The translations under genes and the position numbers were made by a program. A model generated the notes under the pieces. It worked only from the letters and a program-made list of their open reading frames with translations. It was not told where the DNA came from and made no database searches. 64,000 nucleotides of DNA from Mycobacterium sp. D16Q13 (lineage in GTDB: Bacteria > Actinomycetota > Actinomycetes > Mycobacteriales > Mycobacteriaceae). The stretch spans positions 248,001 through 312,000 of the forward strand of contig NZ_MAEW01000011.1 in assembly GCF_002013375.1 (NCBI RefSeq), given 5' to 3'. Below are positions 46,364 through 54,672 of the stretch, piece after piece; the first letter of the stretch is position 1; each line of letters begins with the position of its first letter.

Positions 46364-47638
46364 CTATCGCACTTCGCTCATTGCGTAACCGTTGAAACCC
46401 GCGAGGTGCGAGAGCCTTACGAGATCTCGTCTCAGCAGCTGATTGTCACGCCGCAGCAGCGATCGCAGGGTTCGATGGGCGTCGGTGTCGTAGCGCAGAT
46501 CCTCATCGGAACTATCCGCGGCCTTCGTGAGCTCGAAGGCCGCACCCATTTCGTCGTGAAGACCCGCGAAGGCCCTCGCTGTCATAATGTGAAAGCGAGC
46601 CCGCTGCCCCGCGGCGCACTTTTCGGACAGCACAGTAGACGACGCTGCCTGAATGACTCCGTCAAAGTCACTGCAGGCCAAGGCGGCCTCCATTCGAGTG
46701 AGCCCCACCTCGTCGCGGCCAAAACCGACCCCATGCACCTGGCGATGCTCACCGAGTCTTACTGCGGTGTGTTCCGCGGCGGCCAGCAGGCGCTTAGCCT
46801 CCGCCGGATCCGGCACGGTGGCGGCAGTCTGCGCGGCGAGCAGCTGCAAAGCCCCACGTAAGGCAGCATCATCATCGGCGCCACCCGTCTCGTCAGATGA
46901 AAGACCTGCGGCAGCGGCCAGTGCGTACCAGTGACCGTCGCCCGCTCGTCCCCACTGAATCAGGGCGTCGGCGACATGCCACGCGCTGGCAGCCACCACT
47001 ATCGGCTGATTGCTCGACCCTGCCAGCAACATAGCGCGATCGGCCGCAATGAGAGCGAGGTCATGGGCACCCGCGCGGCTGCATAGCTCCCGACACAAAC
47101 GGTAGAGCCGGATCAGATCTGCAGGCCCGTCGGCGCCATCCGAGTACCAGTAATGCTGTCGCATCTGAGCGAGAGCGATAGGCAGCTGCTGTGCCAATTG
47201 AGAATAACGTCCCCTGGGTCCACTCCAAATGCTCTCATAGAGATCCAGTGCGGTCGAAATATCAACCGCGGGCGCGGCCTGACTACGCCGGCTATTGCCC
47301 TCCCGGAGAACCGCTGCGTTGATAGCGGGATGATCGAGAATCGCTGATCTCATTGGACGCAACAAGTCTGTGACCGTCCGGCACTGCGGCATCACTTGGC
47401 CCGCCGGCCAATCGATCAAGTCCCGAAAGTCTTCGATGCGCAAGGCTCTGGCCAACCGCATGATCACTTCAACGCTGTCCAGACGTAACCGTCCGGTTTC
47501 CACGAGCCTCAACCACTCTTCACTGCGCCCTACGAGATTGGCCACGAGTCTGCGCGAAAGCCTAAGCTCCAAGCGCCGCAACTCAATTCGTTCACCCACC
47601 GCAAGGTCTGACGAACTAGCGCCACCGGCAGCGCTCAT
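46364..47638 (-). CDS. XRE-family helix-turn-helix regulator with TPR-like C-terminal domain
   Basis: 424 residues from ATG 47638; the open frame to 47779 was not used. The N-terminal 70 residues have an Xre HTH (ERIELRRLELRLSRRLVANL, SEEWLRLVETGRLRLDSVE). The rest is helical repeats resembling TPR-type sensor domains (YYRQ-like ALDLYESIW, HVADALIQWG), as in actinobacterial pathway-specific regulators. It is transcribed in the same direction as the polyketide synthase genes and is the obvious cluster regulator. No ligand is known. Confidence 0.82.
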   Translation of the reverse strand: MSAAGGASSSDLAVGERIELRRLELRLSRRLVANLVGRSEEWLRLVETGRLRLDSVEVIMRLARALRIEDFRDLIDWPAGQVMPQCRTVTDLLRPMRSAILDHPAINAAVLREGNSRRSQAAPAVDISTALDLYESIWSGPRGRYSQLAQQLPIALAQMRQHYWYSDGADGPADLIRLYRLCRELCSRAGAHDLALIAADRAMLLAGSSNQPIVVAASAWHVADALIQWGRAGDGHWYALAAAAGLSSDETGGADDDAALRGALQLLAAQTAATVPDPAEAKRLLAAAEHTAVRLGEHRQVHGVGFGRDEVGLTRMEAALACSDFDGVIQAASSTVLSEKCAAGQRARFHIMTARAFAGLHDEMGAAFELTKAADSSDEDLRYDTDAHRTLRSLLRRDNQLLRRDLVRLSHLAGFNGYAMSEVR

Positions 47639-48559
47639 CGGCCTGCCGAATGGGTCATTCCCGGCCGCCTTCGCCCTGATCGACGCCAACGCCCGCCGTA
47701 TCGCACCGATGTCTCTAACAGCCCACCATTGAAGTGGTATTGCACTGTCACTAAATGAAATACAGCGCGCATACCACATCCCCGATAATGTTGCATATAC
47801 GCGCTCCCCTCATGGAAATTACGGCTGCTATTTACACCCGTAACCGTTCCGTAGACCCGCCGATTCCCTGATTCTGCCACCAAGATCACATTTGTGCGGT
47901 GACGGTCTCCGAAATGTGCGCATCCCGAAACACGACGGGCACCAGTTGGGCCCCAAAGATATTCGACAATCGCACCGCCAGTCGGCCCGACCGCTATCTG
48001 GGTTACAGCTAGCCCCAGATAGCCCACGGTGAGCCGATTCGCCCATGTGCAGTCTCAGATTCAACTACCGCACTTCGCGGCTCATCGAGCGCCTTCACGG
48101 CAGCTAACCTCACGAGACCCGAGAGTTACTGCAATCAGGCTTATCTAACGATCAATGCACTGTTTTCTCGATGAGACATAGAGGCTTGTTTGTCTAAGCC
48201 TTCACACCGGACGATGCCGTCGGGTTCATATGCTCGACCATTGTGACAGCGCAAGCGCACAGCCCTCGACACACAGCCACGCACGGTGTTGGACCGAACA
48301 TCGCCCCCGGGGTCGGTACTGCCCCACGGCAGATCCGACGCGCGTCCTGCGCTCGCATATACCGCACGCCGCTGCCAAAATATGCTGATGCGCAGTAACT
48401 TCGGACATTCCGCCGGCTACAAATGGGCGGATGTATCCTACTGCCGCCCAAGTGATTTCATGCCCCCCGCCGCGGGACAGAGGCCATCCTTGTCTGTGGG
48501 AGCCTTTCCCACAGGGACGACGGGGCAATTCCAACTACATGTGTGACACTGGTCGGCGG
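47639..48559. other. long intergenic region between regulator and methyltransferase genes
   Basis: About 920 bases without a convincing gene. The short open frames on both strands overlap each other and have no recognisable product. The stretch 48060-48200 is AT-rich compared with its surroundings. It separates the two halves of the cluster and may hold the regulator's promoter, a small RNA or a decayed gene. Confidence 0.5.
48494..48514. terminator. hairpin downstream of the methyltransferase gene
   Basis: CTGTGGGA and TCCCACAG pair perfectly around the loop GCCTT, 46 bases beyond the methyltransferase stop. No T-tract follows on either strand. It may terminate the acyl-CoA-dehydrogenase/MoaD/methyltransferase transcript. 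Confidence 0.45.
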
Positions 48560-49342
48560 TTAGTGTCGTGCCACAAGGTAGTGGCAGGTGTTTTCCAGGA
48601 CATAGGAGCCGTCGTTGCGGCGGTATGGCGCAATCGATTCGGCTATTGTGGTGGCGACGCGATCCCGTCCGGCATGGTTGATTGCTAGTGCTGCCGGGCC
48701 GGTTGATAGCAGACCGCGCAGCGCGGTACCCAGGTCGGTGTACTCCCAAGGGCAGGACACCACGCGATGCCCGGTCAGAGCTAATCCGGCCCTGGTCACA
48801 AGAACATCCAGCGCATGGGGATCGGATGCGTCCAGTGGCGTTGATGCTGTGGATATTTCGGGCGGCAACAGGCCGCCGAGGTCGAGCAGGTACGTGATGG
48901 CGTCACATTCGTTTGGCGGGCCCCATGTCGCCAGCACCAGGTAACCATCGGGCCGCATGACCCGGATGGCTTCATCGATCGCGCATGCGGGTTCGCTGGC
49001 GAAGTGCAGGCAATTGAAGGCAGTAACCACGGTAAAAGCACCGTCCGGAAATGGAAGGTCCTCCATATCGCCGACTTCGAAACTCCCCGAAGGTGTCTTC
49101 TTTTGTGCGACCTCCACCAACGCCGGACAGGCGTCCAACCCGGTGACTGTCGCGCCCCGGCAACTGGCCAGGTTGGTGAAGTCGCCGTCACCGCAGCCGA
49201 TGTCCAGCAGCGAGCGGCCTCGCCATGGGTCCAACTCGTCGAGGACCGCAAGAGACACCGGTCTGATGGTTCGCTGTTGGACATCAACCCAATCCGAGGC
49301 GCCAACTCCCCAAAGCTCACCCTGAAGTTCTGCTGACCGCAT
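48560..49342 (-). CDS. class I SAM-dependent methyltransferase
   Basis: 260 residues from ATG 49342, which has a perfect GGAGG upstream. The Rossmann fold is clear: LLDIGCGDGDFTNLA (SAM glycine loop), TGLDACPALVE (acidic end of strand 2), DMEDLPFPDGAFTVV, and VMRPDGYLVLATWG. It belongs to the UbiE/SmtA-like type that methylates O, N, S or C of small molecules. It starts 34 bases after the sulfur-carrier stop, which suggests it acts on the same product, perhaps a thiol or thiocarboxylate. Confidence 0.87.
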   Translation of the reverse strand: MRSAELQGELWGVGASDWVDVQQRTIRPVSLAVLDELDPWRGRSLLDIGCGDGDFTNLASCRGATVTGLDACPALVEVAQKKTPSGSFEVGDMEDLPFPDGAFTVVTAFNCLHFASEPACAIDEAIRVMRPDGYLVLATWGPPNECDAITYLLDLGGLLPPEISTASTPLDASDPHALDVLVTRAGLALTGHRVVSCPWEYTDLGTALRGLLSTGPAALAINHAGRDRVATTIAESIAPYRRNDGSYVLENTCHYLVARH

Positions 49343-49376
49343 TTCGCCTCCGGTTGGGGTCAATGGAGGGTGGACG

Positions 49377-49640
49377 CTATCCGCCGGCGACGGCGGTATA
49401 GAACGCGATTCGATCGTCTGCGGATAGCGCCATGGCGCCGTCTGGTTGCTGGATGAGTTCGTCGTTGAGTACCACCCGGTGGGCCTGACGAAGTTGCCCA
49501 GTGTTGTCCAGCAGCACTCGTTTGATCTCTGGAATTTGGGCCGTCAGTTCTGCGAGTGCACCGCCGAATGTGGTCGCTGGTACCGACACTGAACGGCTAT
49601 CGGCCGCGCGTTGCAATATTCCACTGAACTCGAAGATCAT
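49377..49640 (-). CDS. MoaD/ThiS-like sulfur carrier protein
   Basis: 87 residues from ATG 49640, with GGAGAA upstream. It is a ubiquitin-like beta-grasp protein: FEFSGILQRAADSRSVSV, ALAELTAQIPEIK, VVLNDELIQQ and DDRIAFYTAVAGG. It ends precisely in Gly-Gly (codons GGC GGA then stop), the terminus that is adenylated and thiocarboxylated by E1-like enzymes such as MoeZ, encoded nearby. It lies among biosynthetic genes rather than molybdopterin or thiamine genes, so it probably donates sulfide to the cluster's product. Confidence 0.85.
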   Translation of the reverse strand: MIFEFSGILQRAADSRSVSVPATTFGGALAELTAQIPEIKRVLLDNTGQLRQAHRVVLNDELIQQPDGAMALSADDRIAFYTAVAGG

Positions 49641-49754
49641 GGCATGTTCTCCGTTCGTCTCATTCTTTACCCGGCTCCCGCTGAGTCGGGACATTTCGGT
49701 GATCAGCCAAGGCGCCCTGTGCCGGTACCGGTTACGCGCGCATGCTGGCCGTGA

Positions 49755-50921
49755 TCAGACGTGGACAAGGTTCGACGGGCGACTTGCGCGTGCCACCACT
49801 CCTGCACCGAGATTGATTTCCAAGATGTCCTGCGTGCCGGCGGCAAGTGCCAACCCTGAGAAATCGCGCATGTACCGGCCCAGATGCGGGTTTCCGTAAA
49901 AGCCGTATCCACCCAGCACGTTCAACGCCCGCTCCAGTACGAACCGGATCTGTTCAACGGCAAAGCACTTGGCCGCGGAAACCACGGGATCGAACACCGG
50001 CTCAGTCCTGCCCTCCGCGACGCGGGTCAACGCGTGATACAGCATGGCCCGCGCCGATTCGACTGCCACATACATGCGCCCGAGCGAGGCCTGCACGTTT
50101 TTCAGCTCGGCTACGGTTTCCCCGTAACGGACGGTGCCGGCCAACTGCGCTGCGCAGTCATCTAAGACTGCTTGGGCGCGTCCCAGTGGGGCGCACGCGA
50201 TCCACAGCCGCTGGTTGCTGAGGAATCGTTGAGCGTGCGTAAGTCCGTCAGTCGCCTCGAGTATCCGGCCGGCGGGCAACGGAACGTTGTCGAAGGTGAC
50301 TGATGCGGCGCCCGCCGTCTTCATACCTAAGGGTTCCGATGGCGTCACCGTGACTCCGGGGTCGTCACTATGCACCAGGCACGCCTGCATATCGCCGGTC
50401 TCGTCCAGTGCATAGGTGAGGAAGAAGTCGCTCATTTGACCACCGGTTATATAAGACTTATACCCGTTCAACACATAGTTATTTTCTTGCCGCAGGAGCA
50501 CTGTGCGGAATGAGAACGCATCAGCGTCTTCGGTGTATGCGATGCCTGCGCCGCAGCGACCCTGGGCGACTGGTATCGCATACTTTTCGATCAAATCGGA
50601 ACGACCAGATTCGCAAATAAGCCGGGCAATATCCACCTGGTGATTCATGATCAAAGGCAAGGCTGAATCTCGGCAGAGGTAGCCGATTTGTTCTAACACC
50701 ATTCCCCATGTCAGTGCATCGGCTTCTTCACCCCCCGCCTCACGTGGCAGGGAAAAGGCCTGAAGACCCGTCACCCCAGTGGCAAACATTAGCTCAGATG
50801 GCGGTGGAAGTCTCGCATCATCTCGTTCAACTACAGTCGCCCCTATCTCTGCCAAGAGATCCCCCCAGCGGGTTTTGACCAGGTCAGCGACCTCGGCCCG
50901 GCGAGCGTCCCTATCTAACAC
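49755..50921 (-). CDS. acyl-CoA dehydrogenase-fold protein lacking usual catalytic glutamates
   Basis: 388 residues from GTG 50921, preceded by GGAG. The acyl-CoA dehydrogenase fold is clear: IAYTEDADAFSFR (FAD and substrate loop), NGYKSYITGGQMSD, and NVLGGYGFYGNPHLGRYMRD. The catalytic glutamate of short- and medium-chain enzymes (YEGTxxI) is Ala361 here (AAGTQDIL). The alternative position used by long-chain enzymes (PQER) is Gln237 (LSNQRLWIAC). It may therefore act as a flavin-dependent oxidase, monooxygenase or isomerase. It is the first gene of the minus-strand set, divergent from moeZ. Confidence 0.85.
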   Translation of the reverse strand: MLDRDARRAEVADLVKTRWGDLLAEIGATVVERDDARLPPPSELMFATGVTGLQAFSLPREAGGEEADALTWGMVLEQIGYLCRDSALPLIMNHQVDIARLICESGRSDLIEKYAIPVAQGRCGAGIAYTEDADAFSFRTVLLRQENNYVLNGYKSYITGGQMSDFFLTYALDETGDMQACLVHSDDPGVTVTPSEPLGMKTAGAASVTFDNVPLPAGRILEATDGLTHAQRFLSNQRLWIACAPLGRAQAVLDDCAAQLAGTVRYGETVAELKNVQASLGRMYVAVESARAMLYHALTRVAEGRTEPVFDPVVSAAKCFAVEQIRFVLERALNVLGGYGFYGNPHLGRYMRDFSGLALAAGTQDILEINLGAGVVARASRPSNLVHV

Positions 50922-51372
50922 AGCCCTCAGCTCCAATCATCAACAACCAGGACACGAACGGCAAGCAGAATCGCGCACTGGCAGCCAGTTAAATTGACCA
51001 GTGCTAAACCACAAGATCAATCATTAAAATTGGTTAACGACAGCCCCCTAAGAGTCACCGCGCCATCCCCAGAATGTACTTCCAGCCTGGGGCTGAATTT
51101 ACGATCATTATGAGTATAATAAATAGTGTGACCCACCGATGGGCAAGAATCAATACTCTTCGAACACGTCCATTAGGTCACGACAATTTCCACATTAGCT
51201 CGATGCCGAGCATGCACCGATAATGCCGGAAATAGGCTTTGCAGAGGAATCTATTGGTACGAAATTCCGAAAATCTTGGGGGCATCGGCTTCGTCATCGG
51301 GCACTGAACGGACCCCCACCCGGAGGTGCTATCGCTGCGCTGGGATCACCAGTTGATTAGAGGAGTCCGTAC
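50922..51372. other. AT-rich divergent promoter region between the acyl-CoA dehydrogenase-like and moeZ genes
   Basis: 450 bases without a gene, clearly AT-rich around 50985-51035 and 51095-51130. It holds a TATAAT at 51115-51120 on the plus strand without a well-placed -35, and a weak hairpin CCCCAG/CTGGGG (51067-51072, 51087-51092). The region should contain promoters for both directions. Confidence 0.5.
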
Positions 51373-52554
51373 GTGTCATCACCGAAATTGATGCCGCTGG
51401 TCGAACCAGCCGCTGAGCTGACCAAGGACGAAATCGCCCGCTACAGCCGACATTTGATTATCCCGAACCTGGGGGTGGACGGGCAGAAGCGGCTCAAGAA
51501 CGCCAAGGTGCTGGTGATCGGCGCGGGCGGGCTAGGCTCGCCGGCACTCCTCTATCTTGCGGCCGCGGGTGTCGGCACGCTCGGGATCGTCGACTTTGAC
51601 GAAGTGGACGCCTCGAACCTGCAGCGCCAGATCATCCACGGAGAGTCCGACATCGGCCGCTCGAAGGCCGAAAGCGCGCGTGACGCAATCGTCGAGCTCA
51701 ACTCCGGCATCGTCGTCCGGCTTCACAAGATCCGGCTTGAGCCGGAGAACGCGATCGAGCTGTTCGCCGAGTACAACCTGATCGTCGACGGGACCGACAA
51801 CTTCGCTACCCGATACCTGGTCAACGACGCCGCGGTGTTGGCGCGCAAGCCCTACGTATGGGGCTCGATCTATCGCTTTCAAGGACAGGTATCGGTGTTC
51901 TGGGAGGACGCACCTGAGGGGCGCGGCCTTAACTATCGCGATCTGTACCCGGAGGCCCCACCGCCGGGCATGGTGCCTTCGTGCGCTGAGGGCGGCGTGC
52001 TCGGCGTGCTGTGCGCCATGATCGGTTCGGTCATGGTGACCGAGGCGATCAAGCTGATCACCGGTATGGGTGAATCATTACTTGGCCGTCTGATGGTGTA
52101 TGACGCGCTGGAAATGAGTTACCGCACCATTGCGTTGCATCGTGACCCCGAGCGTCAGCCGATCACCGAATTGATTGACTACGAGGCGTTCTGCGGTGCG
52201 GTGTCCGAAGAAGGACAGGCCGCAGCGGTGGGGTCTACCATCACTGCGCCCGAGCTGAAGGAGCTGATCGACACGGGCGACGACATCGAGCTGATCGACG
52301 TGCGTGAGCCCGCCGAATGGGACATCATGCACATTGCGGGCGCCAAGCTGATACCGAAGGACCGTTTCCTCTCCGGTGAAGCGCTCGCGGATTTACCGCA
52401 GGACCGGCCGATCGTGCTGCACTGCAAGACCGGTATCCGATCCGCGGAAGTCCTCGCCCTTCTCAAAAAAGCGGGCTTCTCGGATGCCACGCATCTGCAC
52501 GGCGGCATAGTCGCGTGGGCGAACCAAGTCGACAAATCACTACCCGTTTACTGA
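51373..52554 (+). CDS. moeZ: MoeZ-type adenylyltransferase/sulfurtransferase
   Basis: 393 residues from GTG 51373, with AGGAG upstream. The N-terminal ThiF/MoeB domain has the nucleotide loop GAGGLGSPALLYLAAAGVG and DGTDNFATRYLVND, and activates the C-terminus of a sulfur carrier. The C-terminal rhodanese domain has Cys351 in LHCKTGIRSAE, the persulfide carrier. MoeZ thiocarboxylates MoaD2- and CysO-type proteins in mycobacteria and is borrowed by natural-product pathways. Divergent from the MoaD-like gene 1.7 kb away, it probably supplies sulfur to it. Its stop abuts a truncated gene, so it may have come with the island. Confidence 0.93.
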   Translation: MSSPKLMPLVEPAAELTKDEIARYSRHLIIPNLGVDGQKRLKNAKVLVIGAGGLGSPALLYLAAAGVGTLGIVDFDEVDASNLQRQIIHGESDIGRSKAESARDAIVELNSGIVVRLHKIRLEPENAIELFAEYNLIVDGTDNFATRYLVNDAAVLARKPYVWGSIYRFQGQVSVFWEDAPEGRGLNYRDLYPEAPPPGMVPSCAEGGVLGVLCAMIGSVMVTEAIKLITGMGESLLGRLMVYDALEMSYRTIALHRDPERQPITELIDYEAFCGAVSEEGQAAAVGSTITAPELKELIDTGDDIELIDVREPAEWDIMHIAGAKLIPKDRFLSGEALADLPQDRPIVLHCKTGIRSAEVLALLKKAGFSDATHLHGGIVAWANQVDKSLPVY

Positions 52555-52711
52555 CCTCAACGCGTACGCGGACGCCGGTGCGGACACCCTGATGGGTATC
52601 CCAGCGGCGTACAGCACCGAGGACCGCTTGACGCAGCTGCGCCTGCTCGCCGAAGCAGCGGAACGCTCCGAAGCAGCGGAACGCTCCGGAGCAGGCCAAG
52701 ACCGCCAGTAA
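52555..52711 (+). pseudogene. C-terminal remnant of a TIM-barrel (luciferase-like monooxygenase-type) gene
   Basis: Immediately after the moeZ stop, another frame reads DLNAYADAGADTLMGIPAAY and STEDRLTQLRLLAEAAERS, ending with TAA at 52709-52711. This resembles the C-terminus of a luciferase-like flavin or F420 monooxygenase. No start or upstream portion exists, because moeZ occupies the sequence. I interpret it as a decayed fragment at the island's right boundary. The family call is tentative. Confidence 0.5.
52651..52686. repeat. exact 18-base tandem duplication
   Basis: CGAAGCAGCGGAACGCTC occurs twice in direct succession (52651-52668 and 52669-52686). It duplicates six codons (E-A-A-E-R-S) in the remnant's frame, consistent with replication slippage in unselected sequence. 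Confidence 0.85.
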
Positions 52712-52760
52712 ACCGCGCGCCTCAAGGATCAGGACGTCGCGGCAGGGATCTAGCCCCGGG

Positions 52761-53369
52761 TTATGCGGATTTAGGCCGGGGACGCAGTGCCTGCACCAGG
52801 TAGTCGATGCCGGTGAGGACCGTGAGGACCACCGCCAGCCCCATGAGGACCATCGCAGCGGTGTGCCAATTCCCCGTCAACGGCAGCAGATAGCCGGCGA
52901 TCGCCAACGACTGGACCATGGTCTTGAGCTTGCCGCCCCGATTTGCCGGGATCACACCATGGCGGAGCACCGAGAAGCGCAGCACCGTGATTCCGACCTC
53001 ACGTACCAGGATGACCGCGGTCACCCACCACGGGAGATCTCCGAGCATACTGAGCCCGATCAGCGCCGCGCCGATGAGCGCCTTATCGGCGATCGGGTCG
53101 GCGAGCTGGCCGAATGGGGTGACCAGCCCATAGCGGCGGGCGAGTACGCCGTCGTATCGGTCGGTGGCGATGGCCAGCGCGAACACCCCGAAAGCGGCAA
53201 TGCGCCAGGAAGATTGGTGCCCGCCCTCGGTGAACAAGACGACGATGAACACCGGTATCAGCACGATGCGCAGCACCGTGAGAATGTTGGCAATGTTCAG
53301 CAGCGGCACCGGCGCAGCCGAAGCCTCGGAATCAGGCTGGGTTTCCGGTGGCATCGGCACGTCAAACAC
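52761..53369 (-). CDS. pgsA: CDP-alcohol phosphatidyltransferase, PgsA-type phosphatidylglycerophosphate synthase
   Basis: 202 residues. The catalytic motif Dx2DGx2ARx8Gx3Dx3D is complete in TDRYDGVLARRYGLVTPFG plus QLADPIADK, around residues 70-96. About five membrane segments surround it. It transfers phosphatidyl from CDP-diacylglycerol to glycerol 3-phosphate for phosphatidylglycerol and cardiolipin synthesis; the counterpart is Rv2746c (PgsA3). GTG 53369 and ATG 53354 are both possible starts. In M. tuberculosis the gene lies directly beside clgR; here they are separated by the island. Confidence 0.92.
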   Translation of the reverse strand: MFDVPMPPETQPDSEASAAPVPLLNIANILTVLRIVLIPVFIVVLFTEGGHQSSWRIAAFGVFALAIATDRYDGVLARRYGLVTPFGQLADPIADKALIGAALIGLSMLGDLPWWVTAVILVREVGITVLRFSVLRHGVIPANRGGKLKTMVQSLAIAGYLLPLTGNWHTAAMVLMGLAVVLTVLTGIDYLVQALRPRPKSA

Positions 53370-53402
53370 CCTATCTGTTCTGGGGCTGGCTACTGTTCAC
53401 GC

Positions 53403-53948
53403 ATGAGCGCTGAAGGTACATCCGGCATCTCAGGGAATCTGGGGCACACGACTCCCACGGTGACCGTTCGCCGGTCCCGTACCTCCGATGTGCCCGCCAT
53501 CAAGGCGCTTGTCGACGTCTACGCCGGACGCATCCTGCTGGAGAAGAACCTGGTGACGCTGTACGAGGCGGTCCAGGAGTTCTGGGTGGCCGAACTCGAC
53601 GGGGAAATCGTCGGCTGTGGCGCCCTGCACGTGCTGTGGTCGGACCTCGGTGAGGTGCGCACCATCGCGGTGCACCCCAGGCTCAAGGGAGCCGGAGTCG
53701 GGCACGCGATTGTCAGCCGCCTGCTCGATGTCGCCAGGGATCTGGAACTCCAAAGAGTGTTCGTGCTGACTTTCGAGGTCGACTTCTTCACCAAACACGG
53801 ATTCCGCGAGATCGAGGGCACCCCGGTGACCGCCGAGGTGTACGAGGAGATGTGCCGGTCCTATGACACGGGCGTGGCCGAGTTCCTCGACCTGAGCTAC
53901 GTGAAGCCCAACACGCTGGGCAATACCCGGATGCTCGTCCACCTCTGA
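53403..53948 (+). CDS. argA: amino-acid N-acetyltransferase (N-acetylglutamate synthase)
   Basis: 181 residues from ATG 53403. It is a stand-alone GNAT-fold N-acetylglutamate synthase like Rv2747, without the kinase-like domain of E. coli ArgA. The acetyl-CoA loop is HPRLKGAGVGHAIVSRLL, and the active-site region has VFVLTFEVDFFTKHGFREIEG. It makes N-acetylglutamate for arginine synthesis. The open frame upstream of 53403 overlaps the divergent pgsA and was rejected. Confidence 0.93.
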   Translation: MSAEGTSGISGNLGHTTPTVTVRRSRTSDVPAIKALVDVYAGRILLEKNLVTLYEAVQEFWVAELDGEIVGCGALHVLWSDLGEVRTIAVHPRLKGAGVGHAIVSRLLDVARDLELQRVFVLTFEVDFFTKHGFREIEGTPVTAEVYEEMCRSYDTGVAEFLDLSYVKPNTLGNTRMLVHL

Positions 53949-53997
53949 TTCCGCGCATCAGGGCCCTCGCGGCGCCATCGTCGGCCATGATCGGGGC

Positions 53998-54672
53998 ATG
54001 CCACGACTGCGCCAAGTGTCCCGCGCCGAAACCGACGACCGACTTGTCCATCGCATGTACGACCAGATCTTCGGCGATCGCGATCCGGTCACCGCTCCGG
54101 GGACCACTACCGGCACACCCGGTGACTGGTGGACGGTTTTTGCGCTCGTGCCCGACGCCCTGAAGCACTCGGTCCAGGGTTTCGCGTTCTACCGCAGCCC
54201 CGATCGCAAGCTGGATCCGGTTTTGCGTGAGCTCGGACAGACCCGGGCCGGCTGGGCACGTCGCAGCCAGTTCGTCTTCTCCCAGCACTGCAAATCGTGC
54301 CGCATTGTCGGCATCTCCGAGGAGATGATCTCCGCGATCCCGTCGTGGAGTACCGCCGAGTGCTTCACCCCCGCACAACGGGCGGTACTGGCCTACACCG
54401 ACTGCCTGGTACTGGACGGCGGACGAGTACCCGACGGGGTGTTCACCGCGCTGAAAGCCCACCTGTCCGATGAGGAGATCCTGGAGCTCACCTACATCAC
54501 GGCCATGTACGAGATGCACGCGGTGATGAGCACGGCGCTGCGTTTGGAGTGGGACAACCGCGAGGAGCCGATCGTGGAAATCGCCGCTCCCGAAGGGTTC
54601 ACGTCCTTCGATGTGGGCGACGCCATCGCATTGCGGCGCGACGACGACACCGAGAAGTCTTCGGGGACTTAG
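53998..54672 (+). CDS. carboxymuconolactone decarboxylase (AhpD-like) family protein
   Basis: 224 residues. The CMD/AhpD fold is helical with a redox pair in [17 protein letters not shown] (CxxC at about residues 100-103) and the typical LAYTDCLVL and [19 protein letters not shown] helices. Such proteins act as peroxidases, decarboxylases or regulators. It starts 49 bases after argA and converges on ftsK with a four-base overlap. M. tuberculosis lacks it at this place. Function not known. Confidence 0.82.
   Translation: MPRLRQVSRAETDDRLVHRMYDQIFGDRDPVTAPGTTTGTPGDWWTVFALVPDALKHSVQGFAFYRSPDRKLDPVLRELGQTRAGWARRSQFVFSQHCKSCRIVGISEEMISAIPSWSTAECFTPAQRAVLAYTDCLVLDGGRVPDGVFTALKAHLSDEEILELTYITAMYEMHAVMSTALRLEWDNREEPIVEIAAPEGFTSFDVGDAIALRRDDDTEKSSGT

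Noticed and set aside
48194..48546. Short cysteine-containing frames that could be a RiPP precursor
   Set aside because: They overlap on both strands, lack ribosome binding sites and no maturase is nearby.
49670..49690. Hairpin CCCGGCTC/GAGTCGGG between the dehydrogenase-like and sulfur-carrier genes as a terminator
   Set aside because: One wobble pair, no T-tract, and it lies in the leader of the next gene of the same likely operon; too weak to call.
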